Notes: a model not told the origin generated them from the letters alone. A stretch of 64,000 bases of DNA from Roseiarcus sp963753135 (GCA_963753135.1 CAVWBA010000016.1:310001-374000), one strand, 5' to 3'. Counted from the stretch's first letter, positions 44,438-53,871 are shown. Made by a program: numbers and translations.

Positions 44438-45424
44438 ATGCCTGCGCACAATCAGCGCCCTGCGATAACGACCTTTGGCGCGACATCGACAACCGACGAG
44501 GTGCTCGACGGCGTGCGCTTGAACGGCAAGCGCGTATTGGTGACGGGCGTATCGGCTGGCCTCGGCGTCGAGACGGCGCGCGCGCTCGTGGCTCACGGCG
44601 CCGACGTGGTGGGCGCCGCCCGGGACCTCGCGAAAGCGAAGCGCGCGACTGCGGGCGTGAATGCGGTTGGCGGGAACGGCGGCGAATTCGAGCTCGTGGA
44701 GCTCGATCTCGCCTCGCTCGACAGCGTTCGCGTCTGCGCCAATGCGCTGGTCGACGACGGCAGGCCGTTCGACCTCGTCATCGCCAACGCCGGCGTGATG
44801 GCCTGCCCCTTCGGCAAGACCGCCGACGGATTCGAGACCCAGTTCGGAACCAACCATCTTGGCCATTTCGTGCTGGTCAACCGCGTCGCGTCGCTGATGA
44901 AGCCGGGCTCGCGGCTGGTCAATCTGTCTTCGGCCGGCCATCGCTATTCCGACGTCGATCTCGACGATCCGAACTTCGAGCGCACGCCCTATGATCCTTG
45001 GGTCGCCTACGGGCGCTCGAAGACCGCCAACATTCTGTTCGCTGTCGAGTTCGATCGCCGCCACAAAGCCGAGGGTATCCGCGCTACCGCCGTCCACCCC
45101 GGCGGCATCCAGACCGAGCTTTCTCGCCATATTGGCGACGAGGCGATTAAGCAGCTCGTCGAGCGCATCAACGCGGCGACGCGCGCTGCGGGCGAGCCCG
45201 ACTTCAAGTTCAAAACGATCCCGCAGGGCGCGGCGACTAGCGTCTGGGCGGGCGTCGTCGCGGCGGCCGATGAGGTCGGTGGCCGCTATTGCGAGGACTG
45301 CCACGTGGCGGAGATCGAGCCCGACGCGACCAAGCGCGCCGGCGTCAAACCTTACGCGCTTAGCCCCGAGACAGCCAAGGCGCTATGGGCCAAGAGCGAG
45401 GAGATGGTCGGCGAGCAGTTCTGA
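44438..45424 (+). CDS. Short-chain dehydrogenase 2 (tandem paralogue)
   Basis: A 328-residue paralogue of the preceding protein with the same motifs (TGVSAGLGVETARAL, NLSSAGHR, YGRSKTAN, GGRYCEDCHVAE). The two proteins are strongly similar over their whole length, so this is a tandem duplication that has diverged. A GGGAG precedes the ATG at 44438. Co-regulation by the TetR protein is likely; substrates are unknown. Confidence 0.92.
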   Translation: MPAHNQRPAITTFGATSTTDEVLDGVRLNGKRVLVTGVSAGLGVETARALVAHGADVVGAARDLAKAKRATAGVNAVGGNGGEFELVELDLASLDSVRVCANALVDDGRPFDLVIANAGVMACPFGKTADGFETQFGTNHLGHFVLVNRVASLMKPGSRLVNLSSAGHRYSDVDLDDPNFERTPYDPWVAYGRSKTANILFAVEFDRRHKAEGIRATAVHPGGIQTELSRHIGDEAIKQLVERINAATRAAGEPDFKFKTIPQGAATSVWAGVVAAADEVGGRYCEDCHVAEIEPDATKRAGVKPYALSPETAKALWAKSEEMVGEQF

Positions 45425-45445
45425 CGGCGGCGCGAGATTGCGCCC

Positions 45446-45691
45446 TCACTGGCCCATCTTCGCTTTCATCGCCTGCAGCGCCTTGCCGCAGCCGATGCTC
45501 ACCTCTTCCTTGTGCGCCTTGAGGCAGCCCATGATGCGCCCGCCGCCCGGTTGCACGCCCGGGCAAAGCCGCTCGTAATCCGCTTTGCAATATTTCATTG
45601 CTGCGGCCTGCTGGGCGAGCGCGCTCGGCGCCGCCGACATCAGGGCCGCGAGTGAAAAAGCCGAGACGATTGCAAAATTGCGGATGCGCAT
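45446..45691 (-). CDS. Small secreted cysteine-rich-repeat protein
   Basis: An 81-residue exported protein. The signal peptide is MRIRNFAIVSAFSLAALMSA with a cut near ALAQQ. The mature part has one cysteine-rich repeat: YCKADYERLCPGVQPGGGRI and MGCLKAHKEEVSIGC, with four Cys. The ATG at 45691 starts the signal; a longer reading to 45763 is not supported. Similar proteins occur widely in Hyphomicrobiales without known function. Confidence 0.82.
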   Translation of the reverse strand: MRIRNFAIVSAFSLAALMSAAPSALAQQAAAMKYCKADYERLCPGVQPGGGRIMGCLKAHKEEVSIGCGKALQAMKAKMGQ

Positions 45692-45847
45692 GTTCCCCTC
45701 CCTTGCCGCCCCGGGCGGACTGAAGACTGCCGCCAAATAGGACCGGGCAATTGAATAAAGCACCTGGGGCGAATTAGCAAAATGCTAGGTCGCTGCGCTG
45801 GTGACCTTTCGCCGTAGGCGGGGATCGAGACGACGCCAAACTCGACC

Positions 45848-46214
45848 TCAGGCGCCGCCACACATGTGCTCGGCGTCCGGCAGGCTCCATGAACGGCGCG
45901 TGCGCAGGTTGGTCGTCTTGTACACGCGTCCCCGATCATCGCTAGGCGGACAATCCTTTGGTATCGAGATGAGGCACATTCTGACCGCGTCCCATCGCCG
46001 CGAGCGATCGACGGCGGCTACTTGGTCGTACGAAACTTGACGGCCGCCGTTCACAAACTGGATCGCGCTTCCCGAACCCGGAACGTTATCGAGTTCGCGT
46101 TCCGACCCACTTTATTCTCGTTACCGAGCACTGCCCGACCCGTGTCGGCGAACCTCGGGCAATCTCGGGCGTCTGAAGAGCAAGCGCCACTGCAGAGATG
46201 AGGAGGAAACGCAT
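45848..46214 (-). CDS. Small secreted conserved hypothetical protein (+1 break)
   Basis: The start MRFLLISAVALALQTPEIAR is a signal peptide. The mature protein should read SVTRIKWVGTRLDNVPGSGS and then FVNGGRQVSYDQVAAVDRSR, ending LPDAEHMCGGA. This matches a secreted family I know from rhizobia that ends in the same DDRGRVYKTTN and HMCGGA motifs. The frame shifts +1 at 46091-46096, where GAGTC should replace GAGTTC. About 121 residues after repair. The four Cys suggest two disulphides. Confidence 0.78.
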
Positions 46215-46290
46215 CGTATTTGCTCCGGTGGGCAAACTCGACTGGGCCCCATGCCTGCTAGATTGGTCGGCCTTCACCAGGAAAGACCGT

Positions 46291-47863
46291 TCAGGTAAGC
46301 GCCACATTGCTTTTTGTATTGGCCGCGGTCCGATGATCGTCGAGTTGGGCGTTCAGCACCTTGTTTCCAAAAACCTGCGTCGCGACACCGAGACCTAGGG
46401 TCACAAGAGCGCCCCCAAATCCCGGAAGCACGCTATTCGCGACTGTGGTGAGCACTGGGGTCACCGCGCCAAGCGCATCAGGAGGAAGCATATCGAACAC
46501 GGTGTTGATGTTGCTGATCGCAGAATGGACTGCGGGATTGATGTTGTTGACCACAGAATGGACTGCGGGCTCCACCGTCGCCTGAAAGCCGGCCAATTGA
46601 TTCTGGAGGGCCATCAGTTGATTCACTAGATCTGCGGCGTTCCTGCCCGCCGTCGCCGACACCGGCTGCGTCAACAGCAAATCGTGAAGTCTTTGCAGCG
46701 TCGCGGGGACGTCGGTGACTTTCGGTAGGCCGACGTTCGCTTGTCGAAACGTGTCCAGAGAGAAAGCGATGTTCTGTAGCTGGGACTTGAGCGTGCCCAG
46801 ATTTGCGCTGTTGAGAGGGGGCGAATTCAGGATATTTTGGAGTTGCAGGACGGTGGGGCCGATCGTGTCCATTGGGCTGGTTGCCGGCGCGACCGGCGTC
46901 GCCTTCGCGGCGCCGGCAATTCCACTGTTGGCCGCGCCAACAACGCCTGAGTTGACGACGCCCATACCGCCGAGAATAGTAGCCAATAACCCCAGCCAAT
47001 TGACGCGCCTTCCGTTCAGAGCGGTGCGAGACCCATTGGCGATGAGGTCGTTGATGGAGGCGGAAACGCGCTGATCGTCAAGCGGCCGCTGACCCGGATT
47101 GTTGAGTGCGATATTCGTCCCGGAATCAGCCATGCCGGTCGGCACAAGACTGTGATCCGCCTGAAAGGCCATCAAGGCCATGCGAGTCAGCGTGCCAAAC
47201 TTACCGTCTACGCCGCCGACGTCATACCCAGCGTTACGAAGCATCATTTGCAAAGCGCTGACCATCTGTCCAGAATCGCCCACCTGCAAAACTGTCGGAG
47301 AAGTGGTTGACTGGCCGGAAGATTGGGCAATTAATGTCAGCAGTCTTTCAATTCGCGCGAGTTCGGATTGGCGCAGCGACCATCCGTTCGGTACGGTTTT
47401 CGAGCCATTGATCCTATTTGAGAGATGCAGGAAGTCTCCTGTATCGCAGATGGCGTTGAGTTTGTTGAGGTCCCAATAGGCCGCTGCTGTTTTGAGAACG
47501 TATTTCGGCTGCGAGACAAGTTGAGGATTGCTCACGATATCAAAAACGAGCCCCGAATTTGGGAAATCCTGCGCGAGCTTCTCTCCAATATCCTGGTAAT
47601 TCGATCTTCCAGTGAGTTGAATAAGACCCCGTCCTTTGTACAAATCGCGGTCAACCGAAAAACTCACCTCCCTCCACCATACCTCTCCAGCCGCCGGTCT
47701 CGGCGCTTGTCTGAGCCATGAAGAAGGCCAGTCTGTTCTTTGTGGCGTTGATTCCGTACATGCCCAAAGTGTCGTTCCACTCGGCGGCAACAGACGACAT
47801 GATCGCGTCATTCGCATGCGGAAAAATGCGACCCAGGTCCGCCTGGCTCAGATTGATTGTCAT
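46291..47863 (-). CDS. GH19 lysozyme/chitinase-like protein with PG-binding domain (+1 break)
   Basis: A 523-residue protein. The GH19 domain has its catalytic Glu in AQTSAETGGWRGMVEGGE, followed by YKGRGLIQLTGRSNYQDIG and a C-terminal NGWSLRQSELARIERLL. A peptidoglycan-binding domain (VLQVGDSGQMVSALQMML and GVDGKFGTLTRMALMAFQAD) follows at about residues 180-240. The last 250 residues are a long, weakly hydrophobic extension with repeated NIN-AVHS segments. No signal peptide is seen, as in phage-type endolysins. The frame shifts +1 at an A5 run (47658-47662). GGAAGGGG precedes the ATG. Confidence 0.83.
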
Positions 47864-48018
47864 CAGTGTGCCCCTTCCAATGTTTATTTCGGTTGATATT
47901 GATCAGAAAATAATCGTGATTTAAGTGTGTGGGGCAACCACGGCTTTCGCTCAGGTCCGTTCGCACCGGGAGGCTTAGAGCCGCTTTCGCTATGGTTAAT
48001 CTTGAATTTGATCAGCCG

Positions 48019-48036
48019 CTGTGACGATGATCACAG
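48019..48036. promoter_or_regulatory. CRP-type palindrome
   Basis: CTGTGACGATGATCACAG has TGTGA and TCACA arms with one extra flanking base pair each side. It lies in the divergent gap, 114 nt before the MATE gene and 156 nt before the GH19 gene. Confidence 0.6.
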
Positions 48037-48149
48037 TCCTCACTAGGTCAATCTACCTATCGCGATCTTGGCGAGGAGGAACGTACGCGCCCCTAGCTTC
48101 CGCCCTCGCCAGGCTCTAAGACCGCGACCCTCGCTGGGAGGAAGTCGTC

Positions 48150-49567
48150 TTGAACGCTCCCCAAGCCGCTCACGACAAGCGGCCCGTGTTCACGCACGGG
48201 TCGTTGATGCGGCATGTCGCGGTGATGACCGCGACCGGCGCCATCGGCTTGATGGCCGTGTTCGTCGTCGATCTTCTGTCGCTGTTCTGGGTTTCGAAGC
48301 TCGGGGATCAGGCGTTCAAGGCTGCTGTCGGCTATGTCGGCTTGGTCACATTCTTCATCATGTCGATCAACATCGGGCTCACCATCGCGAGCTCGGCCAC
48401 GGTCTCGCGCGCGCTCGGCGCCGGCGACAGGCCGCGCGCGCGACGGCTCGCGGCGTCGGCGCTGACCATTACGGCCGTCTTATCCGCCGCGACCGCTCTG
48501 GCTGGCTTCCTCTTGCGCGATTGGATCCTCACGACCGTTTTGCATGCGCGGGGCGAATCGGCCGAGGTCGCCTCGAAGTTCATCGCCATCAGCATCCCAG
48601 CGAACGTGCCGCTCGCCGTCGGCATGACGTTTTCGGGCGTGCTGCGCGCCGTCGGCGACGCCCGCCGCGCGATGTACGTCACGCTTGTCCGCTGGGATTG
48701 CAACGGCCTTTCTTGATCCGTTGCTGATTTTCGGGCTTGGGTCTCGGAGTCTACGGCGCCGCCTGGGCGACGGTCCTTTCTCGTCTCATCCTGCTCGCCG
48801 TCGGCTGGCTCGGCGCAGTCGGCGTGCACGATCTCGTCGCTCGGCCGAAGCTCAACGCCGCGCGCGGCGACTTCGGTCCGATCATGGCGATCGGATTTCC
48901 GGCGATCATGGCGAACATGGCCGCGCCGGTCAGTTCCGCCTATACGCTCAGGATTTTCTCCGATTTCGGCGAGCCCGCGATCGCGGCCTCGGCCATCATC
49001 GATCGCCTGACGCCCGTGGCGTTCGGAGTCGTTTTCGCACTTACCGCATCGGTCGGACCGATCATCGGCCAGAACTATGGCGCGAAACTTATGGGAAGGG
49101 TGCAGCGGACGCTGACCGATTCCTTCATCCTGTCGATCGGCTACGTGCTCTTCGCCTGGGCGGTTCTCGCGTTGGCGGAGCCGGCCCTTGTCGCCGCTTT
49201 CGAGGCCAAGGGCGAGAGTGCGGAGTATCTCGCATTTTACTGCCGTTACGGGGTGGTGGCCTGGATCTTCTTGGCGTGCCTGTTCGTCGCCAACGTATCG
49301 TTCAACAATCTGGGCTTTCCGGTGTTGTCGATGGTGTCCAATTGGGCGCGCGCGACGCTCGGGACGATTCCGTTCGTGACGATCGGCGCGCGTTACGGCG
49401 GAGTGCAAGGAGGCATGTTGGGCTTCGCCATGGGCGCGGCGGTGTTCGGCCTGATCGCCGTTGCGACCGCCTATGTGGTGACTTGGCGGCTCGCGAAGGG
49501 AATAGAAGGGAGCGTTCGCGTTGGCTTGACGCCAGCGCCGGCTGGGCGAGGCGCGAAAACGCCCTGA
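48150..49567 (+). CDS. MATE-family efflux protein (two +1 breaks)
   Basis: About 472 residues and 12 membrane helices after repair. The N-terminal half contains GLMAVFVVDLLSLFWVSKLG and RALGAGDRPRARRLAASAL, the C-terminal half GPIIGQNYGAKLMGRVQRTL. Such proteins exchange Na+ or H+ for cationic drugs or toxins. The frame shifts +1 near 48684-48690 and again at the GGG of 48739-48741, so that MYVTLVSAGIATAFLDPLLI followed by FGLGLGVYGAAW is rebuilt. The ATG at 48150 follows GGGAGGAAG at a normal distance; a TTG-preceded reading is not needed. Confidence 0.85.
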
Positions 49568-49577
49568 GATCGGCGCT

Positions 49578-49742
49578 TTACGGAAACGCGGCGGCGATAT
49601 GGGTGAAGGCTGCACTCAGTTGGGTTCCCGTCGTGCTGACGCCCGACACGATCGCCAGGGCGACGCCCGAAGCGATAAGCGCATATTCGATCGCCGTAAC
49701 CCCCCGGCGGCATAGCATGAACCGATGCAACAGCTTTGTCAT
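49578..49742 (-). CDS. Flp/Fap-type pilin
   Basis: A 54-residue type IVb pilin. The prepilin site and helix read CRRGVTAIEYALIASGVALA, the Flp signature (G/x-TAIEYALIA). The leader before the cut is only about 13 residues. No tad or cpa assembly gene is nearby, so it depends on a system elsewhere or is an orphan. It is convergent with the MATE gene. Confidence 0.87.
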   Translation of the reverse strand: MTKLLHRFMLCRRGVTAIEYALIASGVALAIVSGVSTTGTQLSAAFTHIAAAFP

Positions 49743-49966
49743 CGCAGGCATCCTCGAAAGTCCTCGCATCAGGCCTGAAAGTTCCTAACATTGGATGAGG
49801 CCGCCCGAAGACTCTTGGGTTCGCGGCGGGCGCCTGCCGTAACGGTTAAGGCGATCCGAAGGCCGGCGGCGTTTCTGTATCTTTCGGAAGCGCCCTTTGC
49901 ATTGTCTGAGCCGCGCGACTATCTAGCCGGTTCGCCGGTTCGCCGGCCGTTAGGGTAAGCGCCTTT

Positions 49967-51337
49967 ATGGCTCGCGACGTTGTCGATAGTGAAGTTGTCG
50001 AATCGCGCGACGCGCTCGTCGCCTGGCTCGAGGCCGGATGTAAGCCGGCAGGCCCGTTCAGGGTCGGCACGGAGCACGAGAAAATTCCATTTTATCGCGC
50101 AGATCATACTCCCGTCCCCTATGGCGGCGAGCGGGGGATTCGGGCTCTCCTCGAAGGCATGCAGGTGCATCTTGGCTGGGAGCGCATCGAGGACCACGGG
50201 AACCTGATCGGCCTCTACGACGCTGAGGGCGAGGGCGCCATTTCGCTTGAGCCGGGAGGACAGTTCGAGCTCTCAGGCGCGCCGCTCTACGACGCGCATG
50301 GCGCCGCGATCGAGCTCGATCGTCATTTGGCCGCTTGCCGCCAGGTGGGCGAACCGCTCGGCATCGGCTTTCTCACGCTCGGCATGAGCCCCAAATGGTC
50401 GCTTGCCGAGACGCCGGTCATGCCAAAGAGCCGCTACGCGATCATGGCACGCTACATGCCGAAAGTCGGAACCCGCGGCCTCGACATGATGTTTCGCACC
50501 GCGACCGTGCAGGTCAATCTCGACTTCGCGAGCGAACAGGACATGGTGGCGAAAATGCGCGTAGGCTTGGCGCTGCAGCCGGCGATTGCGGCTTTGTTCG
50601 CCAATTCCCCGTTCACCGACGGCAAGCTCAATGGCCTCTTGTCGGCGCGCTCGGAAATCTGGCGCCATACTGATCCCGCGCGCACCGGCATGCTCGCGTT
50701 CGCCTTCGAGCCCGGCATGGGGTTTGAGCGCTACGTCGACTATGCGCTCGACGTGCCGCTTTATTTCGTCAAGCGCGGCGACCACTATCAGGACGTAGCC
50801 GGAGCGAGCTTTCGCGATCTGCTCGCCGGCCAGCTCAAGCAAGCGCCCGGCGAGCGCGCCACGCTCGCCGATTGGGCGAACCACCTGTCCTCGATCTTCC
50901 CCGAGGTGCGTCTCAAGCGCTATCTCGAAATGCGTGGGCCCGACGTCGGCCCGTCGGAGCGAATCGTCGCGATGTCGGCGCTGATGGCGGGCCTCTACTA
51001 CGATCCGGAAGCCCTTCGCGCGGCCGGGGCGCTGACGGAAGGTTGGAGCACCGAAGACCGGCAGAAGCTGCGCGACGACGCGCCTCTGCTCGGGCTCGCC
51101 GCCGAGATCCGAGGCCGGAGTTTGCGTGCGATTGCGCTCGATATGCTGGCGATCGCCCACGGCGGCCTCGAGCGGCGCGCGCGGGTGAACGGCAAGGGCG
51201 AGGACGAGACCGTCTACCTTCGTCCCCTCGAGGCAATCGCTGAGAGCGGGCGCGAGCCGGCGCGGCATTGGATCGAGCGCTACGAGGGCCCATGGGGCCG
51301 CTCGGTCGAGCCGGCTTTCGAGGAGGCGGTGTTTTAA
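49967..51337 (+). CDS. gshA: Glutamate-cysteine ligase
   Basis: A 456-residue enzyme of the plant/alphaproteobacterial GCL type, which makes gamma-glutamylcysteine for glutathione. Motifs include FRVGTEHEKIPFY near residue 32, ISLEPGGQFELSG, the substrate region MPKSRYAIMARYMPKVGTRG and FRTATVQVNLDFASE. The start at 49967 gives the expected short leader. A degenerate copy of its last 75 bases occurs at 52225-52300, beyond the neighbouring DUF4396 gene. Confidence 0.94.
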   Translation: MARDVVDSEVVESRDALVAWLEAGCKPAGPFRVGTEHEKIPFYRADHTPVPYGGERGIRALLEGMQVHLGWERIEDHGNLIGLYDAEGEGAISLEPGGQFELSGAPLYDAHGAAIELDRHLAACRQVGEPLGIGFLTLGMSPKWSLAETPVMPKSRYAIMARYMPKVGTRGLDMMFRTATVQVNLDFASEQDMVAKMRVGLALQPAIAALFANSPFTDGKLNGLLSARSEIWRHTDPARTGMLAFAFEPGMGFERYVDYALDVPLYFVKRGDHYQDVAGASFRDLLAGQLKQAPGERATLADWANHLSSIFPEVRLKRYLEMRGPDVGPSERIVAMSALMAGLYYDPEALRAAGALTEGWSTEDRQKLRDDAPLLGLAAEIRGRSLRAIALDMLAIAHGGLERRARVNGKGEDETVYLRPLEAIAESGREPARHWIERYEGPWGRSVEPAFEEAVF

Positions 51338-51380
51338 ACCGGGGTCATAGGCCTGCTCGTTCTCTTACGAATTGAAACCG

Positions 51381-52115
51381 CTACATGGCTTCCTTGACCC
51401 CCCGTCGAATAAGCCACCAATTCACCGGGTAGGACGTCATGAAGCCGAACAGCATCGCGATCTGCATCATGAACCAGAACTCGACCGTGTCCACTCTGAG
51501 CCTTAGGCCAAGGAGATGCCGGAAGATTGCGAAGTTCGCGACGACCATGAAGCCGTACATGCCAATCTGCCAGGCCGTGAGCGAAAGAGTATCGGCCTTG
51601 AGCGCCGCGACGACGCCTTGCCGGAAGCCCAGGCCGCGCATCGGGGCGATGGTGAAATATTGAAACACGACGCCAAACGCGAAGGCGAAGATGTAGTCGA
51701 CAACCCAGACCGCGAAGATCCGGTCCGGAAAGAGGCTGTGCCAGCCAAAAGCGACCGCAACCGCCGGGGCGGCGAAAACAAGCCATTCCGCGGCGATGTC
51801 CCCGAGCGTGCAGCCGCTGCCGCAGTGCAAGGCGCTGTTGCCGACTTTGACCGCGAAGGGCGTCTCAGTGCGGTTTGGCGGGTCTTCATGCCGCTCCATA
51901 GCGGCATGGGCCTTCTCTTCGCTTCCGAGACGCCCGTAAGCGAAATATCGCCAGACGATCCAGCCTGTGCCGAACAGCGCCGTGACCGGCCATACGACGT
52001 TCATGATCCACATATGCTGGGGATGGCGAAAGAGATCGAGCGCAATGACCGCGGCGGACGCGAAGCCGAGCGCGAGGTAGACGATCGATAGATTGTGCAG
52101 CCAGCTCGGGACCAT
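51381..52115 (-). CDS. DUF4396 membrane protein
   Basis: A 244-residue membrane protein with about six helices. Conserved DUF4396 features are the Cys-containing ALHCGSGCTLGDIAAEW near residue 95 and YIFAFAFGVVFQYFTIAPMR. The ATG at 52115 has GAGAGG eight bases upstream and opens MVPSWLHNLSIVYLALGFAS. Family members often adjoin copper or heavy-metal genes, but none is seen here. The gene is flanked by gshA on one side and a relic of the gshA tail on the other, which suggests it was inserted in connection with a duplication. Confidence 0.85.
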   Translation of the reverse strand: MVPSWLHNLSIVYLALGFASAAVIALDLFRHPQHMWIMNVVWPVTALFGTGWIVWRYFAYGRLGSEEKAHAAMERHEDPPNRTETPFAVKVGNSALHCGSGCTLGDIAAEWLVFAAPAVAVAFGWHSLFPDRIFAVWVVDYIFAFAFGVVFQYFTIAPMRGLGFRQGVVAALKADTLSLTAWQIGMYGFMVVANFAIFRHLLGLRLRVDTVEFWFMMQIAMLFGFMTSYPVNWWLIRRGVKEAM

Positions 52116-52224
52116 CCGACCTCTCATGCGGTTGGACCCGCAAGAACGGGGCTGCGGACTGATGCGTTCCACCTTTTTGGGAAAGATCCCCACGCGCCTC
52201 CGTCGCATGACGGCCATGCGGTGG

Positions 52225-52300
52225 GAAAGCGGCGCGCCGTTGGATCGAGCGCTACGAAGGCCCCGTCGGACTCGGCCGACCCGGCGTTCGAGAGGCGGGG
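52225..52300 (+). pseudogene. Relic of the gshA 3' end
   Basis: This stretch reads CGTTGGATCGAGCGCTACGA and then a diverged GGCCCCGTCGGACTCGG...GACCCGGCGTTCGAG-AGGCGG, which aligns with gshA codons for HWIERYEGPWGRSVEPAFEEA near 51265-51330. It has small gaps that destroy the frame. It stands 100 bases beyond the DUF4396 start. Confidence 0.7.
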
Positions 52301-52331
52301 ATCTGCTCCTCAGCCGCCTTGCGCTCCGGCC

Positions 52332-52736
52332 TCAGCGCGCGATGTCGCCTGACCCCAACGGCGCCAAAAGACGGTCGCCGCCTAGCGGCGCGCCGATGAT
52401 GGTGAGACCGGATGACGAGCGAGCGCCCGCGATGCCCGGCTCAGCGAGCGGTGCGAACGGGCTCGCGCGCCCGCCGATCCGATCATCCGACCCGAAACGC
52501 TCCCCAGCCGCAATATAGCCTGTGATCCGCGCGCATCCGGCCCGACTCGGCGCGAAATCATCGTCTGATCCGTCACAATAGGACCCGCGCATCTGGGTTT
52601 GAGGTCCGAGCGCGCCGCTGCTCCCGGCGCTCGCAGGAATCGATAGGCCGACCGCAATCATAGCCAATAAAGGCGCTCCCACGGCCGCAACAAACCCATG
52701 AACCCTGCGCGACGCGCCAACCGAACGGTGAATCAT
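52332..52736 (-). CDS. Secreted hypothetical protein
   Basis: A 134-residue protein with a hydrophobic segment (FVAAVGAPLLAMIAVGLSIP) and a cut region near PASAGSSG. The mature part has a Cys pair (GSYCDGSDDDFAPSRAGCAR) followed by ITGYIAAGERFGSDDRIGG, which resembles the last strand of small porin-like or envelope proteins of this order. The family is not known to me with confidence. Confidence 0.55.
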   Translation of the reverse strand: MIHRSVGASRRVHGFVAAVGAPLLAMIAVGLSIPASAGSSGALGPQTQMRGSYCDGSDDDFAPSRAGCARITGYIAAGERFGSDDRIGGRASPFAPLAEPGIAGARSSSGLTIIGAPLGGDRLLAPLGSGDIAR

Positions 52737-52799
52737 CGCTTGCCGGAATGAAGCCGCATCGTGGCGGCAAAATGGCGAACGCGCTCGGTGATCTTCAAA

Positions 52800-53558
52800 C
52801 TAGCGCCTGGTGTGTCTTTTCGGCCAATCGCCGAGCGTGGCCTGGATGAGCGCCAGCGCCGCCACTGCGGCCGTATCGGCGCGCAGGATGCGCGGCCCCA
52901 GATTCAGACGCAGCACGCGCGGCGCCGAGAGGATCGCGGCGCGCTCGGAATTGTCGAAGCCGCCTTCCGGCCCGATCAACAGGCCGACGCCGCCCTCCGC
53001 GCGCGCGGCTCCCAGCGCCTCGAGCGGGCTGGCCGGTTCCGCCTCCTCGTCGCAGAAGACGAGCAGCCGCTCGCCCGGCCAGCTTTGGAGCGCTTCGGCA
53101 AGGGGCTCCACGGGCTTAATCTCCGGCGTCCAGATCACGCCGCATTGTTCGCAGGCCTCGATCGCGTTCGCGCGCAGACGCTCCAGATTGACGCGGGCGA
53201 CCTGGGTGTGGCGGGTGATGACCGGCCGCAAGCTGCGCGCGCCCATCTCGATTGCTTTCTGCGCCATGTAGTCGAGCCGCGCGTGCTTGAGCGGCGCGAA
53301 CAGATAGTCGACATCGGGCGGCGTCTCCTGCGGGCGCGTCTGCGCGCCGACGACAAGTGAAGCTTTGCGCGAGGTCATCGCGAGAGCGGATATGAATTCG
53401 CCGTCCCGGCCGTTGAACAGAAGCACGGGAGCGCTGGCGCCGAGCCGCAGCACGTTGACGAGGTAATTCGTCTGCTGAGGATCGAGCTTAAGCTCCGCGC
53501 CTGGGGCTAAGTCTTGGGAGACATACAGACGCGGGGTCCGGAAATCGGTTCGAGCCAT
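52800..53558 (-). CDS. rsmE: 16S rRNA (uracil-1498-N3)-methyltransferase
   Basis: A 252-residue SPOUT methyltransferase. The N-terminal PUA-like part reads TPRLYVSQDLAPGAEL, the knot contains LLIGPEGGFDNSERAAILS and LGPRILRADTAAVAALALIQ. The ATG at 53558 (MARTDFRTPRLY) is the conserved start; a longer reading to 53657 adds non-family residues. In many alphaproteobacteria rsmE precedes gshA on the same strand; here the two are convergent and separated by other genes. Confidence 0.93.
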   Translation of the reverse strand: MARTDFRTPRLYVSQDLAPGAELKLDPQQTNYLVNVLRLGASAPVLLFNGRDGEFISALAMTSRKASLVVGAQTRPQETPPDVDYLFAPLKHARLDYMAQKAIEMGARSLRPVITRHTQVARVNLERLRANAIEACEQCGVIWTPEIKPVEPLAEALQSWPGERLLVFCDEEAEPASPLEALGAARAEGGVGLLIGPEGGFDNSERAAILSAPRVLRLNLGPRILRADTAAVAALALIQATLGDWPKRHTRR

Positions 53559-53634
53559 GCGCTTCCCATAGCTCGCGCCAAAGTCGGCGGCTATGGCTCC
53601 ATGAGCCGCGTTGTGTAGCGCGCCACGCGCTTGA

Positions 53635-53871
53635 TTAGAGGCCGCTCCGGACTTCATTCCGGATGAGATCAGTTACGCCGTTGCGGAGACTTGCCGTATC
53701 CAGGTCCGCCCGACCCCGTGCAAGCTGCATGACCAGCCTGGCCGCCTTTTCCTTCTCATCGGTCGCTTGCAAGCGTAGGTCGGCGACGATTCCGTCATAG
53801 GCTTCCAACATGATCGCAACGGCTTTTGGATCGAAGCTCCCGCTTTCGTCCAGAAAACGCTTCAAGGGCAT
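53635..53871 (-). CDS. Small hypothetical protein, 78 residues
   Basis: A helical, charged protein starting MPLKRFLDESGSFDPKAVAI and containing KEKAARLVMQLARGRADLDT. No membrane segment. It resembles short uncharacterised proteins of methylotrophic and nitrogen-fixing relatives, but I cannot name a family. The ribosome site is weak. Confidence 0.6.
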   Translation of the reverse strand: MPLKRFLDESGSFDPKAVAIMLEAYDGIVADLRLQATDEKEKAARLVMQLARGRADLDTASLRNGVTDLIRNEVRSGL

